A stretch of 9,157 nt of DNA from Candidatus Izemoplasma sp. (lineage in GTDB: Bacteria > Bacillota_I > Bacilli_A > Izemoplasmatales > Izemoplasmataceae), in the NCBI GenBank assembly GCA_007123975.1, contig SLFZ01000015.1, positions 1-9,157 on the forward strand, in the 5' to 3' direction. Every line of letters starts with the position of its first letter. The first letter of the stretch is position 1. The notes below the pieces were generated by a model. The model worked only from the letters and a program-made list of their open reading frames with translations. It searched no databases and was not told the DNA's origin. Position numbers and translations under genes: made by a program. Below, in pieces: positions 1 to 6,768 of the stretch.

Positions 1-204
1 GAAAACGTCTTGACCTTGAGCAATCAGGTCGAGCATTTTATTGATTTCACTCACGTGTTCCTCGTTAAAAACAATGTTGATTTTATCTTTCTCAACAAGG
101 TCTTTGTCCGTGGTCAATACGTAGTCGTATTCGACGGCTTCCGGGATCCGCAACGCGGACTTGACTGCTTCCCGTCGTTTCTTAGGGACTTTGAGCTTGA
201 ACAT
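1..204 (-). CDS. Unrecognised protein, N-terminal 68 residues (gene runs off the left edge)
   Basis: An open frame reads leftward from ATG at 204 and is still open at base 1, giving 68 residues. A clean GGAGG Shine-Dalgarno (211-215, complement) lies 6 nt before the start and a promoter-like sequence lies further upstream, so the start is well supported. The protein begins MFKLKVPKKRREAVKS, a strongly basic stretch. It then becomes acidic and mixed, with a YDYVLTTDKD segment and a likely amphipathic helix near residues 50-65 (EEHVSEINKMLDLIAQ). There is no signal peptide or membrane segment in the visible part. I do not recognise the family and assign no function. It is the last of three leftward genes and appears to be its own transcription unit, because the maf terminator sits between it and maf. 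It is certain as an open frame and unknown as a product. Confidence 0.8.
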   Translation of the reverse strand, partial: MFKLKVPKKRREAVKSALRIPEAVEYDYVLTTDKDLVEKDKINIVFNEEHVSEINKMLDLIAQGQDVF

Positions 205-248
205 AAATACCCTCCAGAAGCTAGTTTAATCGTACCATTATTTCAAGC

Positions 249-270
249 CAACACCCATGATTGGGGGTTG
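249..270. repeat. Imperfect inverted repeat at the start of the leftmost gene
   Basis: CAACACCC (249-256) pairs with GGGGGTTG (263-270) around a 6-nt ATGATT loop, with one mismatch in eight. Read on the minus strand, the first arm begins on the last base of the proposed -10 and covers the expected transcription start. It could be a repressor operator or a hairpin at the 5' end of the mRNA. There is no T tract, so it is not a terminator. Confidence 0.4.
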
Positions 271-299
271 TTATACACTTATTCTACACTATTATGCAA
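270..299 (-). promoter_or_regulatory. Candidate promoter of the leftmost gene
   Basis: On the minus strand TTGCAT (299-294) is followed after 18 nt by TATAAC (275-270), a passable -35/-10 pair. Transcription would start near 263 and give a leader of about 60 nt to the ATG at 204. It differs from the other promoters here in having a -35-like hexamer and no TGn extension. It lies just beyond the maf terminator. Confidence 0.4.
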
Positions 300-307
300 G
301 CGAGTCC

Positions 308-339
308 AAAAGAAAAGGGTCGCTTACAAAAGACCCTTT
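308..339 (-). terminator. Intrinsic terminator of maf, straddling its stop codon
   Basis: On the minus strand, AAAGGGTC (339-332) pairs perfectly with GACCCTTT (321-314) around a 10-nt loop and runs into TCTTTT (313-308). The 5' arm lies within the last maf codons and the TAA stop (326-324) is in the loop. The ending is very compact, and a ribosome at the stop codon would cover the hairpin. Confidence 0.75.
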
Positions 340-890
340 CGTTTTAGGCGCGTGTAGGTTTTATGCATCGGCAACCCCATGACGCTATAGTAATCGCCAC
401 GCATCGATTCGATGTGTTTGGCCGCCGGCCCTTGTATGCCATAGCCACCGGATTTATCGTATGGTTCACTCGTGCCAATGTACGCTTCAATCTCATCATC
501 GTTCATCATCGCAAAGGTAACGTAGGCTTCGCCATAAAAAACTTCCTGCCCCGCCTCATCAATCAACGCACAGCCGGTAATCACGCGATTGGTTTGGCCG
601 CGCAAGGTCTTAAACATTTCTCGCGCGTGCGCTTTATCCTTTGGTTTACCCAGCAAGGTATCCCCAACCATCACCAAGGTATCGCATGCCAAGACAACCA
701 CATCACGGTTTTTTTCATGCACGGCGGTCGCCTTGCGTAAAGCCAAGTCCATCACGGCCTGTTCAATCGACATCTCCTCATCCAAGGTTTCATCGACGTT
801 TGGCTTGATGACCTCAAACGACACATCCAACATATCAAGCAACTCACGGCGGCGTTTTGAACCGCTCGCAAGCACAAAGCGTTTTGGCAT
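324..890 (-). CDS. maf: Maf-family nucleoside triphosphate pyrophosphatase
   Basis: Maf proteins are cytosolic pyrophosphatases that hydrolyse non-canonical or excess nucleotides, typically dTTP and UTP in the Bacillus Maf/YhdE branch, to the monophosphate and pyrophosphate. Numbered from ATG 890 (188 aa, usual length), the signatures are SGSKRR at 9-14, ACDT at 68-71 with the presumed catalytic Asp70 (more often ADT), LGKP at 80-83, YDKSGGYGIQG at 144-154 and GDYYSVMGLP at 165-174. An in-frame ATG at 905 would add five residues. AGGAG at 902-898 lies 7 nt before ATG 890 and overlaps the extension, and the usual family N-terminus begins just before the SxSxRR motif, so 890 is preferred. The gene is monocistronic, with its own extended -10 promoter and terminator. 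The assignment is firm; dTTP/UTP rather than m7GTP preference is inferred from similarity to Bacillus Maf. Confidence 0.95.
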   Translation of the reverse strand: MPKRFVLASGSKRRRELLDMLDVSFEVIKPNVDETLDEEMSIEQAVMDLALRKATAVHEKNRDVVVLACDTLVMVGDTLLGKPKDKAHAREMFKTLRGQTNRVITGCALIDEAGQEVFYGEAYVTFAMMNDDEIEAYIGTSEPYDKSGGYGIQGPAAKHIESMRGDYYSVMGLPMHKTYTRLKRKGLL

Positions 891-897
891 GATTTCA

Positions 898-902
898 CTC
901 CT
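898..902 (-). promoter_or_regulatory. Ribosome binding site that fixes the maf start
   Basis: AGGAG on the minus strand (902-898) stands 7 nt before ATG 890. The alternative ATG at 905 has only a weak AAGG four bases upstream, and its first codons would be this very site. This decides for the shorter protein. Confidence 0.75.
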
Positions 903-925
903 CATGGTTCCTTAACTTAAAACCC

Positions 926-934
926 ATTATACCA
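926..934 (-). promoter_or_regulatory. Extended -10 promoter of maf
   Basis: TGGTATAAT reads on the minus strand from 934 to 926: a perfect TATAAT with a TGn extension. No TTGACA-like hexamer is found at 16-18 nt. Transcription would start near 919 and leave a leader of about 29 nt. It lies just downstream of the lipoprotein terminator, so maf is independently transcribed. Confidence 0.7.
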
Positions 935-979
935 CAAGACACGTTGTTAAAACCCAACCCAAAGCGCGCAATCACATCG

Positions 980-1012
980 AAAAAAGAAGCGCAGGCTCGC
1001 CTGCGCTTCTTT
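980..1012 (-). terminator. Intrinsic terminator of the lipoprotein gene
   Basis: A perfect 13-bp stem (983-995 with 1000-1012) around a 4-nt loop begins 3 nt after the lipoprotein stop and ends in a run of six T on the minus strand (985-980). On the plus strand the hairpin is followed by TTTGGTTT, so it could act weakly in that direction, but no plus-strand gene ends here. Confidence 0.9.
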
Positions 1013-1015
1013 GGT

Positions 1016-2665
1016 TTACTCAGGATCTGACATGAGAACCGACACGTAAAGCGGTCCGTTTTCGCCATTGAAGCGAACGATGACTTCGTTGTGAAACGGG
1101 CTGTTGTTTAGGTTCCCGAAGTTGTTTACATTCGCAAGATCCATGGTGTCGTATATCTCGTCCATGTAGTTCACGATGCGAGCATGGAACAAACCACTAT
1201 CAGGGTCTGGCGTGAGATCGAAGGTCACCAATACGCCCGGCGTAATCAACACAATTTCTTCGTCAAACTCGACGATGTCGCCCTCAAGGTTCGTTCCAAC
1301 CCAACGTCCGTTCTCATGGAGCCCATAGGCCGTGCCATTATAAAACTGGTCTGAGAGCCAATCAAAGATGAATGGCACGAGCACGGTCCCCCGGTAATCG
1401 ATGACGCCTTGTAATCCTTCGTGCGGTACGATCATCACGCGTTCATGCAAAACGAGCGTGGTGCCGTTGAGTCGTTCCAACACCGGGTTCAAGTCGTTAT
1501 CGAAAAGGATGCGGGTGTCAGCATTGTAAATGGTTTCATCATCCAAACGCCAAAGCGTTGAAAACGACATGCCACTCAAATCAAGGACGACGTTACCGTT
1601 TCGATCGATGACAATTTCTTTGACGGTGTGTTGGATTCGTAGGCGCGATTCAACCGCATGAACGCGGACGCGTTCGTGGGTCGCCACGCCATCTTCGTTG
1701 AAGAACGACACGCTTGACAACACCACGTAGTCAAAGTCGATGACGGATTCTTCTCCCGTTCTCAGATCGACGTTGGCGGTCCTAAGGAGAAACTTAGAAC
1801 CCCCGGAGATAACATCGTAATCATCGGCAGTATCCGGCAGCTGCGTCATCGTTTGGTAAAGCATGTGCCCATCGACGATGACGTCCATCGTCACCGTGCC
1901 TCCAACGGGAATCGGAATCGTGGATAAGAGTTCTCCATCGGGGTTATAGACGTAAAAGACATCCCCAATGAGTTTCCCTTCGTGGTCGGTCAAGCCGAAC
2001 GGGGTGAGGTCCATCGCCGGGTAGCGAACGCTTTCAAACTGGTCGCCGTGTTCATACACGGTGGTTGGCGGATCGATGACGGTGCGACCGCCTTCAACAA
2101 TATCAACCCGTGTGTAGACCACGGTTGCTTCAGTGATGCCGTTATCAAAGTCTTCTGTGGTCAAGGTGGTTATCGTTTCAAAGTACTCCCGGGAGATAAC
2201 GTTTCCAAAAGCGTCGGTTTCAACTTCGGTGCGACCTTGCACCGTCGCAGTTTGGTAGTCGCCCTCAGCAATCACAATGTCCCCGTTGACATCGTACACC
2301 GTCAACGTGTCCTCAAGCACGTTGTAGGCATCGATGTAACCACGGAACACAGGGTCAAATCGTAAGGTGTAGTTCATGTTCGCCGCAAGCGGTACGACCA
2401 AACCAGCGTGTGCGGTCGAATAGACGCCGCGATGGCCCTGATCGTTTTCAACGACCAGCAAACCGACTTGCAATAGCTCTGTTACAACCGTGTACGGACT
2501 AAGATCGTTGACGTTCACTTCCTCAACGACGTTCGGTGGAAACCATTCCATCGCCGGGATGTTTTGGTTGATGGCATCATCGTCAAGCTGCACCACACCA
2601 CGGCACGCCATCAGTGTCACAGACAACAACATCACAAACACAAGCAATAACCCTCGTTTCGTCAT
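1016..2665 (-). CDS. Putative lipoprotein with degenerate WG-like repeats
   Basis: A 549-residue exported protein. The N-terminus MTKRG is followed by a hydrophobic stretch (6-19) and a lipobox LMAC with Cys21, the only visible lipidation site, so it is predicted to be anchored on the outer face of the cytoplasmic membrane. The rest is soluble, acidic and rich in beta-type segments with many D/N-x-x-G turns. Residues about 417-463 (GLQGVIDYRGTVLVPFIFD, then a FYNGTA/NGRWVG part) resemble a WG beta repeat. Residues about 78-135 look like a second, more decayed copy. No catalytic motif is seen. WG-repeat lipoproteins are usually of unknown role and may bind peptides or cell-surface partners; that is inference. 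The start is supported by AGGTGA 9 nt upstream, with an extra AAGGGG closer in. A perfect terminator follows, so it is a single-gene unit transcribed divergently from tilS. Confidence 0.85.
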   Translation of the reverse strand: MTKRGLLLVFVMLLSVTLMACRGVVQLDDDAINQNIPAMEWFPPNVVEEVNVNDLSPYTVVTELLQVGLLVVENDQGHRGVYSTAHAGLVVPLAANMNYTLRFDPVFRGYIDAYNVLEDTLTVYDVNGDIVIAEGDYQTATVQGRTEVETDAFGNVISREYFETITTLTTEDFDNGITEATVVYTRVDIVEGGRTVIDPPTTVYEHGDQFESVRYPAMDLTPFGLTDHEGKLIGDVFYVYNPDGELLSTIPIPVGGTVTMDVIVDGHMLYQTMTQLPDTADDYDVISGGSKFLLRTANVDLRTGEESVIDFDYVVLSSVSFFNEDGVATHERVRVHAVESRLRIQHTVKEIVIDRNGNVVLDLSGMSFSTLWRLDDETIYNADTRILFDNDLNPVLERLNGTTLVLHERVMIVPHEGLQGVIDYRGTVLVPFIFDWLSDQFYNGTAYGLHENGRWVGTNLEGDIVEFDEEIVLITPGVLVTFDLTPDPDSGLFHARIVNYMDEIYDTMDLANVNNFGNLNNSPFHNEVIVRFNGENGPLYVSVLMSDPE

Positions 2666-2763
2666 AAATCCCCTTCACCTCTTTCATTATCGTTTCGCTT
2701 TACACCGGCGAAACGGGCATCGGTCATCCATCGCTTTAATCGTAGGCATGCCGACAAGTCCAT
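2662..2763 (-). other. Candidate 33-codon upstream ORF overlapping the lipoprotein start
   Basis: On the minus strand an ATG at 2763 opens a frame whose TGA (2664-2662) overlaps the lipoprotein ATG as ATGA, the arrangement often seen in translational coupling. The product would be basic and charged (middle part RLKRWMTDARFAGVKRND). The ATG has no Shine-Dalgarno and lies 5 nt after the proposed -10, so it could be used only as a leaderless start. A second frame in the same leader (2749-2687, 20 codons, MPTIKAMDDRC start) overlaps it and also lacks a ribosome site. Chance open frames of this size are common, so this is a suggestion only. Confidence 0.2.
2691..2715 (-). repeat. Perfect 8-bp hairpin in the lipoprotein mRNA leader
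   Basis: CGTTTCGC (2691-2698) and GCGAAACG (2708-2715) form a perfect dyad around a 9-nt loop. It lies 26-50 nt upstream of the lipoprotein ATG and within about 10 nt of the Shine-Dalgarno region. No T tract follows on either strand. It may be an RNA structure affecting translation or message stability, or a DNA operator. Confidence 0.5.
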
Positions 2764-2768
2764 AATTC

Positions 2769-2777
2769 ATTGTACCA
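2769..2777 (-). promoter_or_regulatory. Extended -10 promoter of the lipoprotein gene
   Basis: TGGTACAAT reads on the minus strand from 2777 to 2769, one base off the perfect extended -10. The sequence 17 nt further upstream is GATTAT, not a convincing -35. The start near 2762 would give a leader of about 97 nt, much longer than those of maf (about 29), tilS (about 14) and the transporter (about 24). Confidence 0.5.
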
Positions 2778-2830
2778 CGATGTTTAGAAATATAATCCAC
2801 TGAGTGCACGCTGACTTATCCAGGCGAACC

Positions 2831-2852
2831 TTGTGAAAACCCCTACTCACAA
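2831..2852. promoter_or_regulatory. Operator-like dyad between the divergent promoters
   Basis: TTGTGA (2831-2836) and TCACAA (2847-2852) are exact inverted repeats separated by 10 nt. They lie between the lipoprotein and tilS promoters, about 50-70 bp upstream of the expected tilS start. The half-sites resemble TGTGA/TCACA of CRP-type sites, but the spacing is 10 instead of 6. A transcription-factor site is plausible but no regulator can be named. Confidence 0.35.
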
Positions 2853-2884
2853 CGCAAGCATGCATCGGAAACCGCAAGGACCTA

Positions 2885-2893
2885 TGGTATAAT
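2885..2893 (+). promoter_or_regulatory. Extended -10 promoter of the tilS operon
   Basis: TGGTATAAT is a perfect extended -10. The positions 16-19 nt upstream hold no TTGACA-like hexamer. Transcription would start near 2900, on or just before the AAGGTGG Shine-Dalgarno, leaving a leader of only about 14 nt before ATG 2914. Confidence 0.75.
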
Positions 2894-2913
2894 GTGGCTA
2901 AGGTGGTGATTGC

Positions 2914-4203
2914 ATGCATCCGCTTGAAAACCATGTGAAAAACAAAAGCTTAATTCCAACCGACTCACCCGTGGTCATCGCCCTCAGTGGCGGTGTGGAT
3001 TCCATGGTGCTTTTTCATGTGCTCTTGAAACTGAAACACCAACTCATCGTCGCCCACGTCAACCATCAAAAGCGGTCTGAATCAAGCGATGAGATGGCTG
3101 CCATCAAAGCGCTATGCGAGACCCACAACATCCCGTGTGAAACGCTTGTGTTAGACCCCATCGACGATGGAAACTTCCAGCACATCGCGCGAGAAAAGCG
3201 GCGTGCTTTCTTCCTATCTGTCGCAAAAAAATACAACAGCCGCACCGTCGCCATGGCCCATCATTTGAACGACCAAGCGGAAACGCTCCTGATGCGTTTT
3301 ATCAAAGGCTACCGGCTTGAAAGTTTGTCGGCGATGCGCGAACGCGCCACAGACGACGGCGTTGACGTGGTTCGTCCTTTCCTCGATGTCGAAAAAGACC
3401 GGCTTATCACGTATGCTCACAGCCGCGATCTGCTTTATTTCGACGACGCTTCCAACGATGAAGACGACTACACCCGCAACCGTATTCGCAACACCTTGAT
3501 GCCTATCTTGCGTAAAGAAAACCCAAACATCTTAAAGACGTTACAGAAATACACGCAACGTTTCCAAGCGCTTGAAGAACTTCTAGCTGAGCGCACCGAG
3601 GCTTACATCAGTCGTCACCATGGCACCTACGACATTAAGGCTTTCTTGCGGGAGACGGACTTGGTTCGCCACGACGTCATCAAAACCCTCATCGAACCAC
3701 ACAAGCCCAATCCCTCAACCGCCATCATCGATGCTTTAATCGATGTCCTCAAAAGCGACGACCCCAACATCACCTATCCCTTGAATGACACCCACCACGT
3801 CGTCAAAGCCTACGATGCCTTCTCAATTGCCAGGATAGAATCTTCATCCGCCATCTGCGTCCGCATCGACAAAGAAGGAACCTACGATCTTGGTAGACAC
3901 GGCACCTACCGTGTAACTCACGAAAAAACTGACCATAACCATACCAATTGCATGGCTATATGTTATAATGATAAAGTATTTCCGCTCTACTTTAGAACAC
4001 GACGAAACGGCGACCGCATCCGGCTTGCCTCGGGCACGAAGAAACTCAAATCGGTTTTCATCGACCGCAAGGTGCCCCAAGCGGATAGAGACGCGGCGTT
4101 GCTGCTGGCAAACCGTGAGGAAGTGCTCTGGATTCCTCTTTTAAAAATGTCCGCCACGTTTCCCAAAGAAACCCACAAAACCCTGTACGTCTATGAGGTG
4201 TAA
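2914..4203 (+). CDS. tilS: tRNA(Ile)-lysidine synthetase TilS
   Basis: TilS uses ATP and lysine to convert C34 of the CAU-anticodon tRNA-Ile to lysidine, so that it reads AUA and is charged with isoleucine. It is essential in most bacteria. The 429-residue protein has the N-type ATP-pyrophosphatase P-loop SGGVDS at 25-30, HHLNDQAET at 116-124, and the DASN...YTRNRIRN segment at about 178-193. A C-terminal TilS domain spans about 354-425, with RTRRNGDRIRL and the KKLKSVFIDRKVP stretch. Length is within the family range. ATG 2914 is preceded by AAGGTGG at 7 nt. It is first in a tilS-hpt-ftsH run, the standard Firmicutes order, with hpt starting 2 nt after its stop. The 3' part (about 3925-3985) is locally AT-rich and contains a promoter-like TGTTATAAT. 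Identification is firm. Confidence 0.97.
   Translation: MHPLENHVKNKSLIPTDSPVVIALSGGVDSMVLFHVLLKLKHQLIVAHVNHQKRSESSDEMAAIKALCETHNIPCETLVLDPIDDGNFQHIAREKRRAFFLSVAKKYNSRTVAMAHHLNDQAETLLMRFIKGYRLESLSAMRERATDDGVDVVRPFLDVEKDRLITYAHSRDLLYFDDASNDEDDYTRNRIRNTLMPILRKENPNILKTLQKYTQRFQALEELLAERTEAYISRHHGTYDIKAFLRETDLVRHDVIKTLIEPHKPNPSTAIIDALIDVLKSDDPNITYPLNDTHHVVKAYDAFSIARIESSSAICVRIDKEGTYDLGRHGTYRVTHEKTDHNHTNCMAICYNDKVFPLYFRTRRNGDRIRLASGTKKLKSVFIDRKVPQADRDAALLLANREEVLWIPLLKMSATFPKETHKTLYVYEV
3961..3969 (+). promoter_or_regulatory. Possible internal promoter inside tilS, ahead of hpt-ftsH
   Basis: TGTTATAAT is a perfect extended -10 in an AT-rich dip within GC-richer coding sequence, about 240 nt before the hpt start. 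It matches the architecture of the intergenic promoters here. There is no -35. It could supply hpt and ftsH independently of tilS, but the same bases encode residues C-Y-N-D and the match may be chance. Confidence 0.35.
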
Positions 4204-4205
4204 TT

Positions 4206-4754
4206 ATGCTAGAAAAAGACATCGAAAAAATCCTTATATCTGAAAACGAAATCAAGGCCATCGTCGAACGGTTAGGCAAGGAACTCACCGACGATTTTCA
4301 CGATAAGTTCCCTATCTTCTTAGGGCTGTTAAAAGGCTGTGTGCCGTTTATGGCCGATTTGATTAAACAACTCGATTGGCCCCTAGAAATTGCCTTTATG
4401 AACATCTCGAGCTATCACGGCGGTACCGAATCAAGCGGTGAGGTCAAAATCGACATGGACCTTGGCACGCCCGTGAAAAACCGCCACGTTGTCATCACCG
4501 AAGACATCGTCGATTCCGGACGTACCATCCAATCGGTGGTTGAACTGCTTAAATACCGTGGCGCGAAAAGCGTTAGCGTCGCCACGTTGATGGACAAGCC
4601 TGAAGGCCGCGTCCTTGATTTCACCCCCCACTACATCGGGAAATCAATACCCAAAGCGTTCGTTGTCGGTTATGGGTTAGACTACCAAGAAAAATACCGC
4701 AACCTTCCCTACGTCGGAACGCTGAAGCCGAAAATCTACATGTCTGAGGAGTGA
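4206..4754 (+). CDS. hpt: Hypoxanthine phosphoribosyltransferase
   Basis: A cytosolic purine salvage enzyme that transfers phosphoribose from PRPP to hypoxanthine, and usually guanine, to give IMP or GMP. The 182-residue length is typical. The PRPP-binding loop VVITEDIVDSGRTI lies at 95-108, with the acidic pair Glu99-Asp100 and Asp103. LLKGC at 41-45 is the PPi loop, SSYHGGTESSG at 68-78 is the flexible active-site loop, and FVVGYGLDYQEKYRNLPYVG at 152-171 is the C-terminal base-binding part. ATG 4206 has GAGGTG (4195-4200) at 5 nt, formed by the last tilS codons. The 3' end in turn carries the ftsH ribosome site, so the three genes are tightly coupled. Substrate range beyond hypoxanthine cannot be read from the sequence. 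Confidence 0.96.
   Translation: MLEKDIEKILISENEIKAIVERLGKELTDDFHDKFPIFLGLLKGCVPFMADLIKQLDWPLEIAFMNISSYHGGTESSGEVKIDMDLGTPVKNRHVVITEDIVDSGRTIQSVVELLKYRGAKSVSVATLMDKPEGRVLDFTPHYIGKSIPKAFVVGYGLDYQEKYRNLPYVGTLKPKIYMSEE
4746..4751 (+). promoter_or_regulatory. Ribosome binding site that fixes the ftsH start
   Basis: GAGGAG sits 8 nt before ATG 4760. A GTG in the same frame at 4751 begins on the last base of this site, so using it would leave no Shine-Dalgarno at a workable distance. The start at 4760 is therefore preferred. Confidence 0.8.
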
Positions 4755-4759
4755 CACCC

Positions 4760-6727
4760 ATGCCTGACAATCAAATGCCACCAAAAGGCCAACCGCCGCG
4801 TCCGCCCCAGGGCGGACCGCAAATGAACCGAACAAACCGCATCGGCAACATCATCGTGATGGTGCTTATTTTGCTGTTTGTCTTTTCGGCGATATACATC
4901 TTCACCACATCGTCCGATCAACCGACCGAACTCTCCTACTCCGAGTTCATGACACGCCTGCGCGACGACGAAATTACCACCATCGTATCCTCACCCATCT
5001 CCGGTAGCGACAACGCCGGGGCCCTTCGATTAGAAGGTGAGATGGTCGTCGGTCAAAGCACTGAAGCCTACATCGTTGAAATTCCGCCCTTCACCTGGTC
5101 GTTCATCCAAGAGACCATCAACGACTTAGACCTCGATGTGACCTATGAGTTCCAAAGCGCCGCGTCCTATAACTTCTGGAACATTTTGTTGCTCTTGTTG
5201 CCGATTATCCTCATCATCGTCCTCATCGGCTACTTCATCCGCAACAGCGGCGGCGGTAACCGCGCCTTTGATTTCGGCAAATCGAAAGCACGCATCAACC
5301 GCGGTAAAACCACGACGTTTAAACACGTTGCCGGCGTCCAGGAGGAAAAAGAGGAACTCGAAGAAATCATCGACTTCCTAAAGAACCCCAAAAAATACAT
5401 CGCCCTCGGCGCCCGCATTCCGAAAGGCATCTTGCTCGTCGGCCCACCGGGCACCGGGAAAACCTTGCTCGCCCGCGCCGTCGCCGGCGAAGCCGACGTG
5501 CCGTTTTACTCAATCAGCGGCTCTGACTTCGTCGAGATGTTTGTCGGCGTCGGCGCAAGCCGCGTCCGCGACATGTTCAAAACCGCCAAACAAACTGCGC
5601 CATGCATCATCTTCATCGATGAGATCGACGCCGTCGGTCGCCAACGTGGCACCGGCCTCGGTGGCGGTCACGATGAGCGCGAACAAACCCTCAACCAACT
5701 GCTGGTCGAAATGGACGGTTTCGGCGTCAACTCCGGCGTCATCGTCATCGCCGCGACGAACCGCTCCGACGTCTTAGACCCGGCGCTTCTCCGCCCGGGC
5801 CGTTTCGACCGTCAAATCACCATCGGCCGGCCCGACATCAACGGCCGTAAAGACATCCTCAAAGTCCACGCCCGAAACAAAAAAATCGCCAGCTCGGTCA
5901 CCTTTGAAGAAATCGCCCGTCGGACCCCCGGCTTCACCGGTGCCGACTTAGAAAACCTCTTAAACGAAGCCGCTTTGCTTGCGGCCCGTGAAAACAAACC
6001 GGCGATCAAGCTATACCACATCGACGAAGCCATCGACCGCGTGATGATGGGTCCAGCCAAGAAATCGCGCGTCTTCTCAAAACGCGAACGCAACTTCATC
6101 GCCCACCACGAAGCCGGCCACGCCGTCTTGGGCGTCAAGCTCGACAGCGCCAACATCGTCCACAAAGTCACGATTATCCCGCGCGGCCAAGCCGGCGGCT
6201 ACAACCTGATGCTTCCGAAAGAGGAAGAATCCTTCCTGATGACGCGCAAGTCACTCATCGACCAAATCACCGGCTTGCTTGGTGGTCGCGTCGCCGAAGA
6301 AATCGTCTTTAACGAGGTTTCAACCGGCGCCCACAACGACTTCCAACGCGCCACAGAAATCGCCCGCGCGATGGTCACCGAATACGGCATGAGCTCGCTC
6401 GGTCCCATCCAATACGAAAAGCGCTCCGGCAACGTCTTCTTAGGCCGCGACTACTCGGTCGACAAGTCGTTCTCCGACACCGTTGCGCTTGAAATCGACA
6501 ACGAAGTCCGCAAAATCATCAACGAGTCCTACGAGAACGCCCGCAAACTGCTCACCGACAACATCGATTTGCTTAAGCTAATCGCTGGCATTCTCCTCGA
6601 AGTTGAAACGCTCACGCGCGAAGACATCATGGAAATCGTCGAAACCGGCAAACTCGGCTGGCTCGACAAGAAAAAAGAACGCGACGCCACGAAAGAAACT
6701 CAAAAAGAAGAACCATCCGAAGCGTAA
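4760..6727 (+). CDS. ftsH: ATP-dependent zinc metalloprotease FtsH
   Basis: FtsH is a hexameric membrane-bound AAA+ protease that extracts and degrades misassembled membrane proteins and short-lived regulators. With the start at ATG 4760 the protein has 655 residues, a normal length. A Pro/Gly/Gln-rich cytosolic tail (1-26) precedes TM1 (about 28-48), an extracytoplasmic domain and TM2 (about 141-161). The AAA module follows: Walker A GPPGTGKT at 228-235, Walker B IIFIDEID at 283-290, and the second region of homology from Asn334 with LLRPGRFDR. The M41 zinc site is HEAGH at 450-454 with the third ligand Asp527 in TGAHNDF. The C-terminus is a charged Lys/Glu tail. All catalytic residues are present. 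It follows hpt closely and ends 2 nt before a terminator hairpin. Third-position C is very frequent in the AAA and protease parts, as expected of a well-expressed core gene. Confidence 0.98.
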   Translation: MPDNQMPPKGQPPRPPQGGPQMNRTNRIGNIIVMVLILLFVFSAIYIFTTSSDQPTELSYSEFMTRLRDDEITTIVSSPISGSDNAGALRLEGEMVVGQSTEAYIVEIPPFTWSFIQETINDLDLDVTYEFQSAASYNFWNILLLLLPIILIIVLIGYFIRNSGGGNRAFDFGKSKARINRGKTTTFKHVAGVQEEKEELEEIIDFLKNPKKYIALGARIPKGILLVGPPGTGKTLLARAVAGEADVPFYSISGSDFVEMFVGVGASRVRDMFKTAKQTAPCIIFIDEIDAVGRQRGTGLGGGHDEREQTLNQLLVEMDGFGVNSGVIVIAATNRSDVLDPALLRPGRFDRQITIGRPDINGRKDILKVHARNKKIASSVTFEEIARRTPGFTGADLENLLNEAALLAARENKPAIKLYHIDEAIDRVMMGPAKKSRVFSKRERNFIAHHEAGHAVLGVKLDSANIVHKVTIIPRGQAGGYNLMLPKEEESFLMTRKSLIDQITGLLGGRVAEEIVFNEVSTGAHNDFQRATEIARAMVTEYGMSSLGPIQYEKRSGNVFLGRDYSVDKSFSDTVALEIDNEVRKIINESYENARKLLTDNIDLLKLIAGILLEVETLTREDIMEIVETGKLGWLDKKKERDATKETQKEEPSEA

Positions 6728-6729
6728 CC

Positions 6730-6753
6730 AAAAAGGGTGCTCGCACCCTTTTT
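6730..6753 (+). terminator. Intrinsic terminator between ftsH and rqcP
   Basis: AAAAAGGGTGC (6730-6740) is the complement of GCACCCTTTTT (6743-6753), leaving a tight loop (effectively CTCG at 6740-6743) and a run of five T. It starts 2 nt after the ftsH stop and ends 15 nt before the rqcP ATG. The short T run suggests partial read-through. No room remains for a promoter between it and rqcP. Confidence 0.8.
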
Positions 6754-6768
6754 GAAACGGAGGACCCC

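Noticed and set aside
10..357. Plus-strand frame of 115 codons at the left edge
   Set aside because: It runs through the promoter and ribosome site of the leftmost gene and the maf terminator, so the minus-strand reading explains the region better.
891..905. ATG 905 start giving maf five extra residues
   Set aside because: The AGGAG site between the two ATGs serves ATG 890, and the usual family N-terminus fits the shorter form.
363..915. Plus-strand open frames of 125 and 108 codons across maf
   Set aside because: They lie wholly or almost wholly opposite the well-supported maf gene, have no ribosome site or family motif, and are explained as shadows of its codon use.
1982..2765. Plus-strand open frames opposite the lipoprotein gene
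   Set aside because: No Shine-Dalgarno and no recognisable protein; the minus-strand frame has a signal peptide, lipobox, promoter and terminator.
2791..2796. Plus-strand TATAAT as a second tilS promoter
   Set aside because: It has no TGn extension and no -35 at proper spacing, and lies about 120 nt upstream of the start, while the perfect extended -10 at 2885-2893 is well placed.
4751..4759. GTG start giving ftsH three extra residues
   Set aside because: The GTG begins within the GAGGAG ribosome site that serves ATG 4760 at ideal spacing.
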